NCBI GenBank assembly: GCA_046546095.1
Contig: JBKGYK010000030.1
Location: forward strand, 1 to 34,377
Length of the DNA: 34,377 bases
Direction of reading: 5' to 3'
Source of the DNA: JAQIBY01 sp046546095
GTDB lineage: Bacteria > Bacteroidota > Bacteroidia > Bacteroidales > ML635J-15
This document shows, piece by piece, positions 1 through 8,455 of this stretch. The notes under the pieces are model-generated. The model did not search any database, was not told the DNA's origin, and saw nothing but the letters and a program-made list of their open reading frames with translations. Position 1 is the stretch's first letter. Every line of letters starts with the position of its first letter. A program made the position numbers and the translations under genes.

Positions 1-94
1 TTCATCATTCATCATTCATCACTCCGTCTTACCCTCTCTATCTTCACTTCAATATTCGACATTCGACATTCATCATTCATCATTCATCACTCCG
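1..94. repeat. Heptad-repeat array (attcatc / attcgac units), cut by the window edge
   Basis: Two exact 26-bp copies of the same block lie at 1-26 and 69-94. Each is built from 7-bp units: attcatc at 7-13, 14-20, 68-74, 75-81 and 82-88, plus attcgac at 54-60 and 61-67. Both blocks end in actccg. On the minus strand the unit reads as GAATGNN. The array sits just past the stop codon of the acyl-CoA ligase and runs off the left edge, so its full length is unknown. I see no open frame across it. The role is unknown; a replication-slippage repeat in an intergenic region is the simplest reading. Confidence 0.8.
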
Positions 95-110
95 ACACTC
101 AATCTTTCCA

Positions 111-1739
111 TCACGAGTACAAGAACCGTTTAATGCTTTTCTTCGGAGTTTTCTCAAATTCATTCTCACGAATCTGCATTTTGGAAATGTGCATGTATGA
201 GGGCAGTTCTTCGTTTACCTCTTTTTTGTATTCATCGAAAATTGCAGGAATTTTTTTCTCATGAATGCCCAGCATTCTGCGTTTTTCATGATCGGGATAA
301 ATCATGGCTACAATTTTGTCATCGCGGCCCACTACCAGGCATTCGCCGATAAGTGACTTGTTGTTCAGTTTGGACTCTATTTCTTCAGGATATACATTTT
401 TACCTGAAGGACCCAGTATCATCGATTTACTGCGGCCTTTGATAAACAGGTAGTTGTCCTTGTCTATCAGGCCCAGGTCACCGCTACGCATCCAGCCGTC
501 TTCAGTAAATATCTCTTTGGTGAGTTCCTCGTTTTTGTAATAGCCGGTCATCACGTTTTCTCCTTTAATAAGAATTTCACCGGGCTTTTTTTCCGGGTCA
601 TCGGAATCTATTTTTAATTCCAGGCAGTCTATGGGTTTTCCTGCGGAATGAATTTTGGTTGTACGCCATCCGTCGTATGTTATCAGCGGACCACATTCTG
701 TCATGCCGTAGCCAATGGCAAAGCGGAATTTTATTTTACGCAAAAACAATTCCACTTCGCGGTTTAGCTTAGCACCTCCAATGACAACTTCTTTAAAGTT
801 GCCGCCAAAAGATTCCTCCATGCTTTTGCGTATTTTCTTATGCACTAATTCACGCAGACCCGGAATGTTGCGCATAATTCTGATGGATGGTTTGTCCAGC
901 ACCGGTTTGATTTTGTTTTTGTATATTTTTTCCATCACCAGGGGTACGCTCAGGATCAGCCGTGGCTGAATTTCCTGAAAAGCTTTCACCACCACATTGG
1001 GGGCAGGAAGTTTTCCAAGAAAGGTAATGGTACAACCCAGGGTAAACGGGAAAAGAAACTCAAAGGCACAACCATATGAGTGGGCCATGGGTAAAAAAGA
1101 TACAATGCGGTCGCCGCCGGTAAGTGGCATGTTGGCCTGTGCGTATCGGATGTTGGCTGCCAGACTGTTGTGTTCCAGCATCACACCTTTGGGCCTGCCG
1201 CTGGTACCTGAGGTATAAAGGATGGCCGCCAGCTGATCATTGGGAATGTGCTCCAGAGAAAAGTCATCCTTTGTCACCGGTTTCACATCGTTCTCGTCCG
1301 GCAGCGTTTCGGCATCATTCCTGCAATCGTGGTGCAGTCCGAAATTATCCAGTTTATAGATGCAATCAAGATTGTCAAATTTGTCAAATTCAAGATTTTT
1401 CAGAATGAATTCTGAGCCAAACAGCATTTTCGATTCCGAGTGATTCACCAGTTTGTACACATCCTGAGGCTTGAAATCCTGCAGCAGGGGAACAATCACT
1501 GCCCCGTAAGTAACTGTTGCCAAATACACACTGCCCCAGTTGGCCGAGTTATTGCCAATCAGCGCGATTTTATCGCCCGGTTTGATGCCCGATTTTCTGT
1601 ACAGAGCATGGATTTTCAATATCCGGTTGGCCACTTCACCAAAAGTCATATGACCGTTATGGTAGTCACTAAGGGATTTCTTGTCCCAGTTCTCAAGCAT
1701 TGCGCTCTCAAAATATGCAGTTAAGTTTTCAGGTATCAT
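111..1739 (-). CDS. AMP-forming long-chain acyl-CoA synthetase (ANL superfamily)
   Basis: The 542-residue product should activate a fatty acid to its acyl-AMP and then to acyl-CoA. All ANL core motifs are visible: the P-loop YTSGTSGRPKG at 175-185, the A5 motif GYGMTECG at 343-350, the A7 motif SGDLG at 419-423, the hinge region GRSKSMI at 435-441 and a C-terminal TPKKSIKR containing the catalytic-lysine region near 531-538. Length suits the short FadD-like ligases common in Bacteroidota. The ATG at 1739 puts a normal ANL N-terminus in place, with no signal peptide, so it is probably cytoplasmic or membrane-peripheral. It is separated from gcvT by a terminator and a 266-bp gap, so it is likely transcribed alone. 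The chain length of the substrate cannot be read from sequence; an O-succinylbenzoate or other carboxylate ligase is less likely but not excluded. Confidence 0.88.
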   Translation of the reverse strand: MIPENLTAYFESAMLENWDKKSLSDYHNGHMTFGEVANRILKIHALYRKSGIKPGDKIALIGNNSANWGSVYLATVTYGAVIVPLLQDFKPQDVYKLVNHSESKMLFGSEFILKNLEFDKFDNLDCIYKLDNFGLHHDCRNDAETLPDENDVKPVTKDDFSLEHIPNDQLAAILYTSGTSGRPKGVMLEHNSLAANIRYAQANMPLTGGDRIVSFLPMAHSYGCAFEFLFPFTLGCTITFLGKLPAPNVVVKAFQEIQPRLILSVPLVMEKIYKNKIKPVLDKPSIRIMRNIPGLRELVHKKIRKSMEESFGGNFKEVVIGGAKLNREVELFLRKIKFRFAIGYGMTECGPLITYDGWRTTKIHSAGKPIDCLELKIDSDDPEKKPGEILIKGENVMTGYYKNEELTKEIFTEDGWMRSGDLGLIDKDNYLFIKGRSKSMILGPSGKNVYPEEIESKLNNKSLIGECLVVGRDDKIVAMIYPDHEKRRMLGIHEKKIPAIFDEYKKEVNEELPSYMHISKMQIRENEFEKTPKKSIKRFLYS

Positions 1740-1756
1740 ATCGTCTGTCTTTTATG

Positions 1757-1786
1757 TAAAGCTAATATTAATCTCAGAAAAACAAG
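1757..1786 (-). promoter_or_regulatory. Weak candidate promoter for the acyl-CoA ligase
   Basis: Read on the minus strand this is CTTG-N18-TAGCTTTA, one mismatch from the Bacteroidota -7 consensus TAnnTTTG, about 18 bases before the ATG at 1739. Both boxes are imperfect, so this is only a candidate. Confidence 0.3.
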
Positions 1787-1974
1787 ACCCAAAAAGAAAC
1801 AATCTTACAGGACACCTCATATTCAGAAGCTTACAATGCTTCAAAAGGTTGATTATTGAAATGTTTTTCATGATTAATTGGGCACCCGCCTGGCGCAGGT
1901 TTTACCTCCAGCCAGCCATGCAGCTCTTTTGACTTCCATCCTGTTTATTGTAAGGCCTATTTTTGACAGCAAAG

Positions 1975-2002
1975 AAAAACGCCCCGTTTTCGGAGCGTTT
2001 TT
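1975..2002 (-). terminator. Rho-independent terminator after gcvT
   Basis: An inverted repeat pairs AAAAACGC with GCGTTTTT, with one internal mismatch, then CCG/CGG around a TTTT loop. It starts 3 bases beyond the gcvT stop codon. On the minus strand it ends in a T-rich run, fitting termination of the operon that ends with gcvT. Confidence 0.8.
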
Positions 2003-2005
2003 TCT

Positions 2006-3127
2006 TTATTTAACTTCTGGTTTCTGATCTTTAAAGATCGGTGGTTTCACCACTTCCGCTTTGAGGCGCTTTTTCCGTACGCCAATAAAGATTTCCGTAC
2101 CGGACTTCCAGTATCCCCGTTTCAGATATGCCAGTCCGATACCAACATTCAGTGATGGTGACATGGTACCACTGGTTACTTCTCCAATTTCATTGTTCTC
2201 AGCATCATATACTGTATAATGTTGACGTGGGATACCACGCTCTTTCATAACAAAGGCTTTCAGCATTCTCTCCGGTTTCTCTGCTTTCAGCTTTTCGTGG
2301 TAATCGCGCATGATGAAGTCATTGCCTTCGGTAAATTTTGTTACCCAGCCAAGTCCGGCTTCTATGGGAGATGTTGTTTCATCAATATCGTTACCATAGA
2401 GACACATTTTCATTTCCATACGGAGTGTATCGCGGGCACCAAGACCAATCGGTTTGATACCAAACTCCTCTCCGGCTTTTAGTACGGCATTGTAGAGTTT
2501 TTTTGCATCCTTGTTTTCCACATATATTTCACAACCGCCTGCTCCGGTATAGCCTGTGGTAGAGAAAATCACTTCATCAATACCGGCAAATGGGATTTTT
2601 TTGCTTGTATAGAATTCCATGTCAATGACATTCTCCCCGGTGAGTTTCTGCATGGCTTTGAGTGCATATGGCCCCTGAACCGCCAACTGGCTGATATCAT
2701 CGGAGATATTTTTCAGTTCCTCTCCGATTTTCAGGTCAAAAGCTTCGGCCTGTTTTTTACACCAGTCCCAGTCTTTATCAATATTGGCTGCATTGACAAC
2801 CAGCAGGTATTCATCGTCTTTAAACCGGTATACAAGAAAATCGTCCACAATGCCGCCTTTATCGTTGGTCATACAAGAATATTGCACTTTACCATCGTAC
2901 AGGTCATTTACATCATTGGTTGAGATTTTCTGGATGAAATCTTTGGCTTTCGGGCCTTCCACCAGAAATTCTCCCATATGTGAAACATCAAAAACTCCGA
3001 GTTTTTCTCTCACGATACGATGTTCCACCTGGATTCCTTCAAATTCCACGGGCATATAATAGCCGGCAAAAGGTATCATACGGCCTCCCATGGCTTCATG
3101 CATTTCGTTCAGTGCTGTATTTTTCAT
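2006..3127 (-). CDS. gcvT: Aminomethyltransferase, glycine cleavage system T protein
   Basis: The 373-residue cytoplasmic protein should move the aminomethyl carbon from lipoylated H protein to tetrahydrofolate, giving methylene-THF and ammonia. GcvT features are clear: the GGIVDD motif at 91-96, whose last Asp matches the catalytic Asp of the family, TGYTGAGG at 191-198, GARDTLR at 230-236 and EAGLGW at 256-261, followed by the C-terminal GCV_T barrel domain. Length is normal for the family. The segment written TGE in many GcvT proteins is TGA here, which I recall as common in Bacteroidota. It lies 34 bp after the second PorE-like gene and is followed directly by a terminator, so it appears to be the last gene of the secA run. 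No gcvH or gcvP is in the window. Confidence 0.95.
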   Translation of the reverse strand: MKNTALNEMHEAMGGRMIPFAGYYMPVEFEGIQVEHRIVREKLGVFDVSHMGEFLVEGPKAKDFIQKISTNDVNDLYDGKVQYSCMTNDKGGIVDDFLVYRFKDDEYLLVVNAANIDKDWDWCKKQAEAFDLKIGEELKNISDDISQLAVQGPYALKAMQKLTGENVIDMEFYTSKKIPFAGIDEVIFSTTGYTGAGGCEIYVENKDAKKLYNAVLKAGEEFGIKPIGLGARDTLRMEMKMCLYGNDIDETTSPIEAGLGWVTKFTEGNDFIMRDYHEKLKAEKPERMLKAFVMKERGIPRQHYTVYDAENNEIGEVTSGTMSPSLNVGIGLAYLKRGYWKSGTEIFIGVRKKRLKAEVVKPPIFKDQKPEVK

Positions 3128-3161
3128 GCTATCTGAATAATTTAAATAAACAATATGTCAA

Positions 3162-5159
3162 CTAATTATTTTCAATAACCTCAAACTCCACCCTTCTGTT
3201 CAATTGACGGCCTTCTTCTGTATCATTATCCGCAATTGGCTTTTTAAAGGCATATCCTTCATAAGAAAGGCGTCCGGAATCAATGCCATTTTCGATAAGA
3301 TAATCCACCACAGATTTTGCCCTGTTGCGCGACAATTCCATATTGTACTGCATAGAGCCCCGGTTATCAGTGTGTCCGCTGATCTCAATTTTAACTCCGG
3401 GATTTTCCTCCAGAACTTTCCTCACTTTATTCAATTCAGCAAAGGAAGATTCTCTCAAACTCGCTTTATCATAATCAAAAAATATGTTCTTCAGAACGAT
3501 TTTTGTACCTACTTCCATTGGCTGCAACAAGACCTCTTTGGTAATCTGCTGATAATCTGCGGTATCAGGGATATCAAAATTTTCCGAATGGAACATATAT
3601 CCTTCTTTATTGACTGACAGGCCGTAGTTTATTCCTGCCGGCAGGGAAGCCACAAATTTTCCTGAGGATCTGTTTGAGTGCAACTCTACCACCACTTCAT
3701 TTTTATCATTGTCCACAATTTCTATGGCTGCTTTGAGTGGATCCAGGCTTTTGGCATCTTTCACGTATCCGGTAAACAGGGTCAGGCGCGATTCAACCCG
3801 ACTTTCTTTTTCAATGGTATCTCTTTCCGGCCAGATTACTTCATAAATATCATAATCGCCATAACCATCCGGTCGCACCGAGCTTATGAAGGCATGCCGG
3901 CCATCGGCTGCAATACTAAAAAAGGCCTCGTCATCGGGTGTATTGATCGGATAACCCAGGTTTACAGGAGTTGACCAATTGCCGTTGCTATCCTGAACAG
4001 AACGGAAAATATCAAAACCTCCCATGCTGTTATGACCTTTTGAGCAAAAATACAAGGTACGTCCATCGGGATGAATTAGTACACCTTCCTCATCATATTC
4101 TGTATTGATCGACGGCCCCAGGTTTTCAGCTTCACCCCATGAGCCCCAGGGAGTTTTTTCACTCACCCAGATATCCCGTTTCCCCTGGCTTCCTTCAGGC
4201 CTGTTGGAAACGAAATATAGTTTTTTGCCATCATAAGAGACACTCACTTTTGACTCATGGAATTCTGAATTTACAGGTTCCCCAAGACTGGCAGGTTTCT
4301 GCCAGTCATCGCCATCGAGTTCGGAATAGTACACATCCCCTCCCCTTTTATCCACGGGCTTGTACACGTACAATTTTTGGCCATCGGTGGAAATTCCATT
4401 GATAGCATCGTGTTCTTTCGTATTGATCGGGGAGCCAAACCTCTTGCTTTTTTTCCATTCCCCATTCTCATCCCGGTCAGAATACCAGACATCTTCGCAA
4501 TACTTGCCATCGGATTCATCAATGGGGTTTCCGACATATTTCCGCCGTGCAGTAAAAATCAAACGTGAGCCATCTGCAAGGATCATGGGATTGTACTCCG
4601 GATATTCCGTATTGATATTCGGGCCGGCATTGGTGATTTCCACATCCACAGTATCCTGCAGGATATCCTTACCGCTGCGGCATTCGCTTATGTGCTTTTG
4701 CACCAGGTCTTTCTCTTCCTGGCTGATTCCGGGATTTTTCCGGAGATATTCGGAATAAGCTTTTATGGCTTCGTCAAATTTGTAATTCAGTTGCCGTGTC
4801 TGTCCGACTTTCAACCAGACATCTTCCCTTACCTCTTCATCCAGTTCCACCGCTTTTTCAAAATACTGCAGGGCTTCTGCTTTTTTGAGTGCTTCAACAT
4901 GGGTCTGACCCAATTTGTAATTCAGCTCTGCATTGTTTGGATTGAATTCCATAGCTTTCATGTAATAGTCAATGGCTTTTTCAGGCTTATCCCGATTTTG
5001 TCTGGCTTTATCTCCAAACTTGATGTTCCGTTTGGCAGCACGAAGCTCTTGTTTTTGATCAGAAAACTCTGAACGTTTGAATTTGACATTTTCCTGTGCC
5101 ATGATCCCGCTAAGGGAAAAGCTACTTATGAGGAGTGTTATAATAATATTTCTTACCAT
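3162..5159 (-). CDS. PorE-like TPR/PD40/CRD/OmpA envelope protein, copy 2
   Basis: The 665-residue protein begins with a signal peptide (hydrophobic core, cleavage expected after IMAQ). TPR helices follow at about 45-165, then PD40/WD40-like propeller blades at about 185-450 with repeated 'DGRTLYF'-type strands and 'INTE(Y/H)' turns. A carboxypeptidase-regulatory-like beta domain spans about 460-540, and an OmpA C-terminal domain runs from 560 to the end. In the OmpA domain the peptidoglycan-binding Asp (598, in GHTDNRG) and Arg (613) are both present, 15 residues apart as expected. The order TPR-propeller-CRD-OmpA is that of PorE, a peptidoglycan-associated T9SS component. There is no lipobox cysteine, so the protein is likely soluble and periplasmic. 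It follows its paralog after 8 bp. A role in T9SS or in another peptidoglycan-anchored complex is inferred from architecture only. Confidence 0.85.
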   Translation of the reverse strand: MVRNIIITLLISSFSLSGIMAQENVKFKRSEFSDQKQELRAAKRNIKFGDKARQNRDKPEKAIDYYMKAMEFNPNNAELNYKLGQTHVEALKKAEALQYFEKAVELDEEVREDVWLKVGQTRQLNYKFDEAIKAYSEYLRKNPGISQEEKDLVQKHISECRSGKDILQDTVDVEITNAGPNINTEYPEYNPMILADGSRLIFTARRKYVGNPIDESDGKYCEDVWYSDRDENGEWKKSKRFGSPINTKEHDAINGISTDGQKLYVYKPVDKRGGDVYYSELDGDDWQKPASLGEPVNSEFHESKVSVSYDGKKLYFVSNRPEGSQGKRDIWVSEKTPWGSWGEAENLGPSINTEYDEEGVLIHPDGRTLYFCSKGHNSMGGFDIFRSVQDSNGNWSTPVNLGYPINTPDDEAFFSIAADGRHAFISSVRPDGYGDYDIYEVIWPERDTIEKESRVESRLTLFTGYVKDAKSLDPLKAAIEIVDNDKNEVVVELHSNRSSGKFVASLPAGINYGLSVNKEGYMFHSENFDIPDTADYQQITKEVLLQPMEVGTKIVLKNIFFDYDKASLRESSFAELNKVRKVLEENPGVKIEISGHTDNRGSMQYNMELSRNRAKSVVDYLIENGIDSGRLSYEGYAFKKPIADNDTEEGRQLNRRVEFEVIENN

Positions 5160-5167
5160 GGTATCTG

Positions 5168-7273
5168 CTATTTTACACTGAGTACCTTAAATTCCACACG
5201 TCTGTTATTCTGACGTCCTTCCTCTGTGTCGTTTGTATCAATGGGATTCAGATAGGCATAGCCCTTGTATTCAAGTCTGTCACGGTCAATACCCATATTA
5301 ACCAGATAATCAACAACAGCTTTTGCCCTGTTTTCAGACAAATCTGTATTGTATTTCAGTGAGCCGTGATCGTCGGTATGTCCGCCGATTTCTATCCGCA
5401 TATCGGGATAATTTTCAAGCAACTTATGCAATCGGTCAAGCTCAGGATAAGATTCCGGCCTCAGACTTGCTTTGTTATAATCGAAAAAGATGTTTTTCAG
5501 TACTATGCTTGAGCCCACGCCAACCTTACTCAGAACAATATCTTTGATGACTTCCTGATATCCCGTGGTAGCCGGGATATTGAAGTTTTCGGAATGAAAG
5601 AGATAGCCTTCTGCCTTGACACTGATGCCATAGTTTTTTCCAGATGGCAGAGATACCATGTATTTTCCGGTACTTGAATTGGAATTGGTGATGTTTACTA
5701 CTTCATTTTTCTCATTGTCAACAATTTCAATATCTGCTCTGATTGGCTCTTCTGAAATTGCATCAGTCACTGTTCCTTTGAGCAAAGTAAGCCTCACAGT
5801 TTCAATATCCATTTCTTCTTCCACCACTTTATCGGATATTCCAGATTTAAGACTTGCCATCAGGTTGTCTTCAGCACCTTGTACCATCAGCTTTTCCGGG
5901 CCAAGAAATGTAATTTTATAAATGTCCTGGTCCCCATATCCGGATTGTTTTACTGTGCTGTAATAACCAAAGCGTCCGGAGCCGGCCATAACAAAGAACA
6001 CATCCTGGGCAGGTGTATTCACAGGATATCCCAGATTCACAGGATCGCTCCAGTTTCCGTTTTCATCCTTCACACTTTTAAAAATGTCATATTCACCCAT
6101 GCTTTTATGTCCTTCCGAGCTAAAATACATAGTTCTTCCGTCAGCATGGATAAAACAGGCCTCTTCATTGAGTTCGGTATTGATGGGTTCACCGATGTTT
6201 TTCACTTTACCCCACCTGCCTTTTTCATCCTTTTCACAATAATAAATGTCTTTTTTGCCGTAGGATTCTTGTCCATAATCATCTTTTTCCCTGTCACTCA
6301 CGAAGTAAAAGAATTTTTCATCCGGGGAAACCGAAGCACTGGTTTCATGGGATTTTCCATTGATTCTTCTATTCATCTCTTCGGGTTTCGACCATTCTTC
6401 ACCTTCAATCTCACTGGTAAGGATGGTTCCTGTGGGTGTCCCGTTATAGGTATAAAGAATTTGTCCGTCGTATGATAATCCGATGGAAGCATCATGGCCA
6501 TCTGTATTGAGGTCTCTCAGATTGACAGCCCCGGTCCATCGTCCCTGGTCATCCTGGTAGGAGACATACAGGTCCTCATAATACTGAAAATCTCTGGGAT
6601 CCTTTTCACCACCTGTGGTACCTTCCCGCCTGGAAGTAAAAACAAGCATAGATTCATCAGCGGTAATCACAGGGCCGTACTCAGGATATTTTGTATTGAT
6701 TGCCGGCCCCAGGTTATCGACAAATACCCTGACCGGATTCTTCACCATGGTTTTGGCATTCCGGCACTGCTCAATACGACGTTCTGCATTGTCTAATCTG
6801 TGCCGGTCAACCTCATCATTGCCCGTGGACTGATAAGTATTGATGAACTGCCTGGTCTTTTCAATGGCAGTATCAAACTCATAGCTGTAATGATAGGCTT
6901 TTCCGAGCAGGTATAATACATCAGGGGCTACGTCATTGTTGCCTTCCCAGGCTTTTTCCAGGCTTTCTATAGCTTTGGCATGATTATCATCAGCCATATA
7001 ACAGACGCCCAGTTTATAGTTTAGCGCCGGATAATCTTTGTTGTATGCTACGGCCTCTTCATACAGGGGCAGTGCACGTCTATACCCGCCGGGTGTTTTA
7101 ATTTCATAGAAATCATCAGCATCTTTTACTGCGCTCCAGGCATCCCGGAATCCTGATTTACGATGTTTGAAATCTTTCCTGTTGATGTCCACTTCCATCT
7201 GAGCAAAACTAATGCCTGTAGACAAGAAGAAAAGTCCAATAATATAAAGACTATATTTCACAGAATTATTCAT
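5168..7273 (-). CDS. PorE-like TPR/PD40/CRD/OmpA envelope protein, copy 1
   Basis: The 701-residue paralog of the next gene downstream has the same domain order. A signal peptide is cleaved near ISFAQ, TPR helices run from about 60 to 175, PD40 blades from about 190 to 460, a CRD-like beta domain from about 500 to 575, and an OmpA domain from 596 to the end with Asp634 (GHTDDHG) and Arg649 in place for binding diaminopimelate. It differs from copy 2 mainly by an extra segment of roughly 30 residues between propeller and CRD (around 470-500), rich in Glu, Met and Lys. Closely similar blocks such as KYMVSLPSGKNYGISV against KFVASLPAGINYGLSV show common descent, while the TPR parts are more diverged. 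It starts 12 bp after the TPR gene. Like copy 2 it lacks a lipobox. The exact role is unproven. Confidence 0.85.
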   Translation of the reverse strand: MNNSVKYSLYIIGLFFLSTGISFAQMEVDINRKDFKHRKSGFRDAWSAVKDADDFYEIKTPGGYRRALPLYEEAVAYNKDYPALNYKLGVCYMADDNHAKAIESLEKAWEGNNDVAPDVLYLLGKAYHYSYEFDTAIEKTRQFINTYQSTGNDEVDRHRLDNAERRIEQCRNAKTMVKNPVRVFVDNLGPAINTKYPEYGPVITADESMLVFTSRREGTTGGEKDPRDFQYYEDLYVSYQDDQGRWTGAVNLRDLNTDGHDASIGLSYDGQILYTYNGTPTGTILTSEIEGEEWSKPEEMNRRINGKSHETSASVSPDEKFFYFVSDREKDDYGQESYGKKDIYYCEKDEKGRWGKVKNIGEPINTELNEEACFIHADGRTMYFSSEGHKSMGEYDIFKSVKDENGNWSDPVNLGYPVNTPAQDVFFVMAGSGRFGYYSTVKQSGYGDQDIYKITFLGPEKLMVQGAEDNLMASLKSGISDKVVEEEMDIETVRLTLLKGTVTDAISEEPIRADIEIVDNEKNEVVNITNSNSSTGKYMVSLPSGKNYGISVKAEGYLFHSENFNIPATTGYQEVIKDIVLSKVGVGSSIVLKNIFFDYNKASLRPESYPELDRLHKLLENYPDMRIEIGGHTDDHGSLKYNTDLSENRAKAVVDYLVNMGIDRDRLEYKGYAYLNPIDTNDTEEGRQNNRRVEFKVLSVK

Positions 7274-7285
7274 GATTTAATGGTT

Positions 7286-8410
7286 TTATTCGTTATCATT
7301 ACAATAATTTAAATAGCTGTCTGCAGCCTCAACGCCGAGCTCTGCTGCTTTTTTCCAATCAGCACATGCCCCTTCGAAATCGCGCTGCATTTCTTTCGCA
7401 TTTCCACGGTGCAGGTAAGCATAGGCATAATCAGGATTCAGTACAATGGCTTTGGTGAAAGAATCTATCGCATCCTCGTACTGATCCAACTGATACTGAG
7501 CCAATCCCTTATTGTTGTGTGCCAGAGCATACTCCCTGTCAATCTCAAGAGCTTCCTCAAAATCACTGATGGCGGCTTCATATTTCTCCTGATCGTATTT
7601 TACCAGCCCCCGGTTGTTGAGTGCAATTATATAACCCCTGTCTATTTCAATTGCAGCAGTATAGTCGGCAATGGCTTTATCATATTCTTCTTTCAGGCGG
7701 TATACACTACCTCTGTTGGAATAATACATAGGATTGCTGTCATCAAGTTCAATGGCTTGTGTATAATCAGCAATGGCGCGATCATACTTTTCCTGTTTCC
7801 GGTATGTACTAGCTCTGTCGTTGTATATCATGGGATCATTTTTCTCCTTTTCCAGCGCCAGGTTGAAATATTTCCCGGCATCCTCATACTCCTCATTCAT
7901 AAAAGCAATGACACCAAGGTAGTAATCCATTCTGGGATTCTCATATCCTTTTTCCTCCGCCTTCAGCAGCCTGGTTTCAGCCACCCTGTATTCCTGATTT
8001 TGCATAGCAATCAGGCCCAGCATATAATATGCGGATTTCAATTCAGGGTCAAGCTCTATAGCTTTGTTCAGGTCTTGTTTTGCCTGTTCTGTAGCTTCCA
8101 TCTGATAATAGCTGGAACCTCTGTTGAGATAGGCTTTGGCAAATTCGGGATTTGTTTCTATGGCCTCAGAAAATTTCGAAACAGCGTTCTTGAATTTTTC
8201 CGCTGCAAAATAATCCACACCGGCATTGTAAGCCAGCTGGGCTTCTTGCCCTTCAGCAGCGATCACACTGTCTGATTTTGTAGAATCCACCACTATTTCT
8301 GTTGGCACCACAATCTGAGAGGTGTCTGCTTCAGTTTCCTGGCTTTGTGCGCTGAACACAAAAATCAGCAGTGTAAGAATCAGAGTTAATGTTTTTACTT
8401 GTGTTTTCAT
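7286..8410 (-). CDS. Secreted TPR-repeat protein (about nine repeats)
   Basis: The 374-residue product has a signal peptide (MKTQVKTLT then a hydrophobic stretch, cleavage near FSAQSQ), a Thr/Val/Ser-rich linker to about residue 55, and then about nine consecutive 34-residue TPR units from about 57 to 363. The units carry the typical A-Y-x-N-R-G and Y-x-x-A-I-x-D/S-F motifs. The last unit (GACADWKKAAELG) resembles the capping or Sel1-like end seen in Bacteroidota TPR proteins. No enzyme motif is present, so it is probably a periplasmic protein-protein scaffold. It lies 45 bp after secA and 12 bp before the PorE-like pair, whose own N-termini are TPR domains, which suggests a shared complex. 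That partnership is inference. Confidence 0.85.
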   Translation of the reverse strand: MKTQVKTLTLILTLLIFVFSAQSQETEADTSQIVVPTEIVVDSTKSDSVIAAEGQEAQLAYNAGVDYFAAEKFKNAVSKFSEAIETNPEFAKAYLNRGSSYYQMEATEQAKQDLNKAIELDPELKSAYYMLGLIAMQNQEYRVAETRLLKAEEKGYENPRMDYYLGVIAFMNEEYEDAGKYFNLALEKEKNDPMIYNDRASTYRKQEKYDRAIADYTQAIELDDSNPMYYSNRGSVYRLKEEYDKAIADYTAAIEIDRGYIIALNNRGLVKYDQEKYEAAISDFEEALEIDREYALAHNNKGLAQYQLDQYEDAIDSFTKAIVLNPDYAYAYLHRGNAKEMQRDFEGACADWKKAAELGVEAADSYLNYCNDNE

Positions 8411-8455
8411 AGGTTTTTTATGTTTTTATTTCATTTTTTCAGACAAATACTGTGC

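Noticed and set aside
1885..1905. CCTG/CAGG inverted repeat in the gap before gcvT's terminator
   Set aside because: The stem is only four base pairs with no T run, too weak to call a terminator or a repeat family from one copy.
7409..8275. Plus-strand 288-codon open frame opposite the TPR gene
   Set aside because: The translation is rich in Ile, Phe and Cys with no motif, and mirrors the repeat periodicity of the real minus-strand TPR gene.
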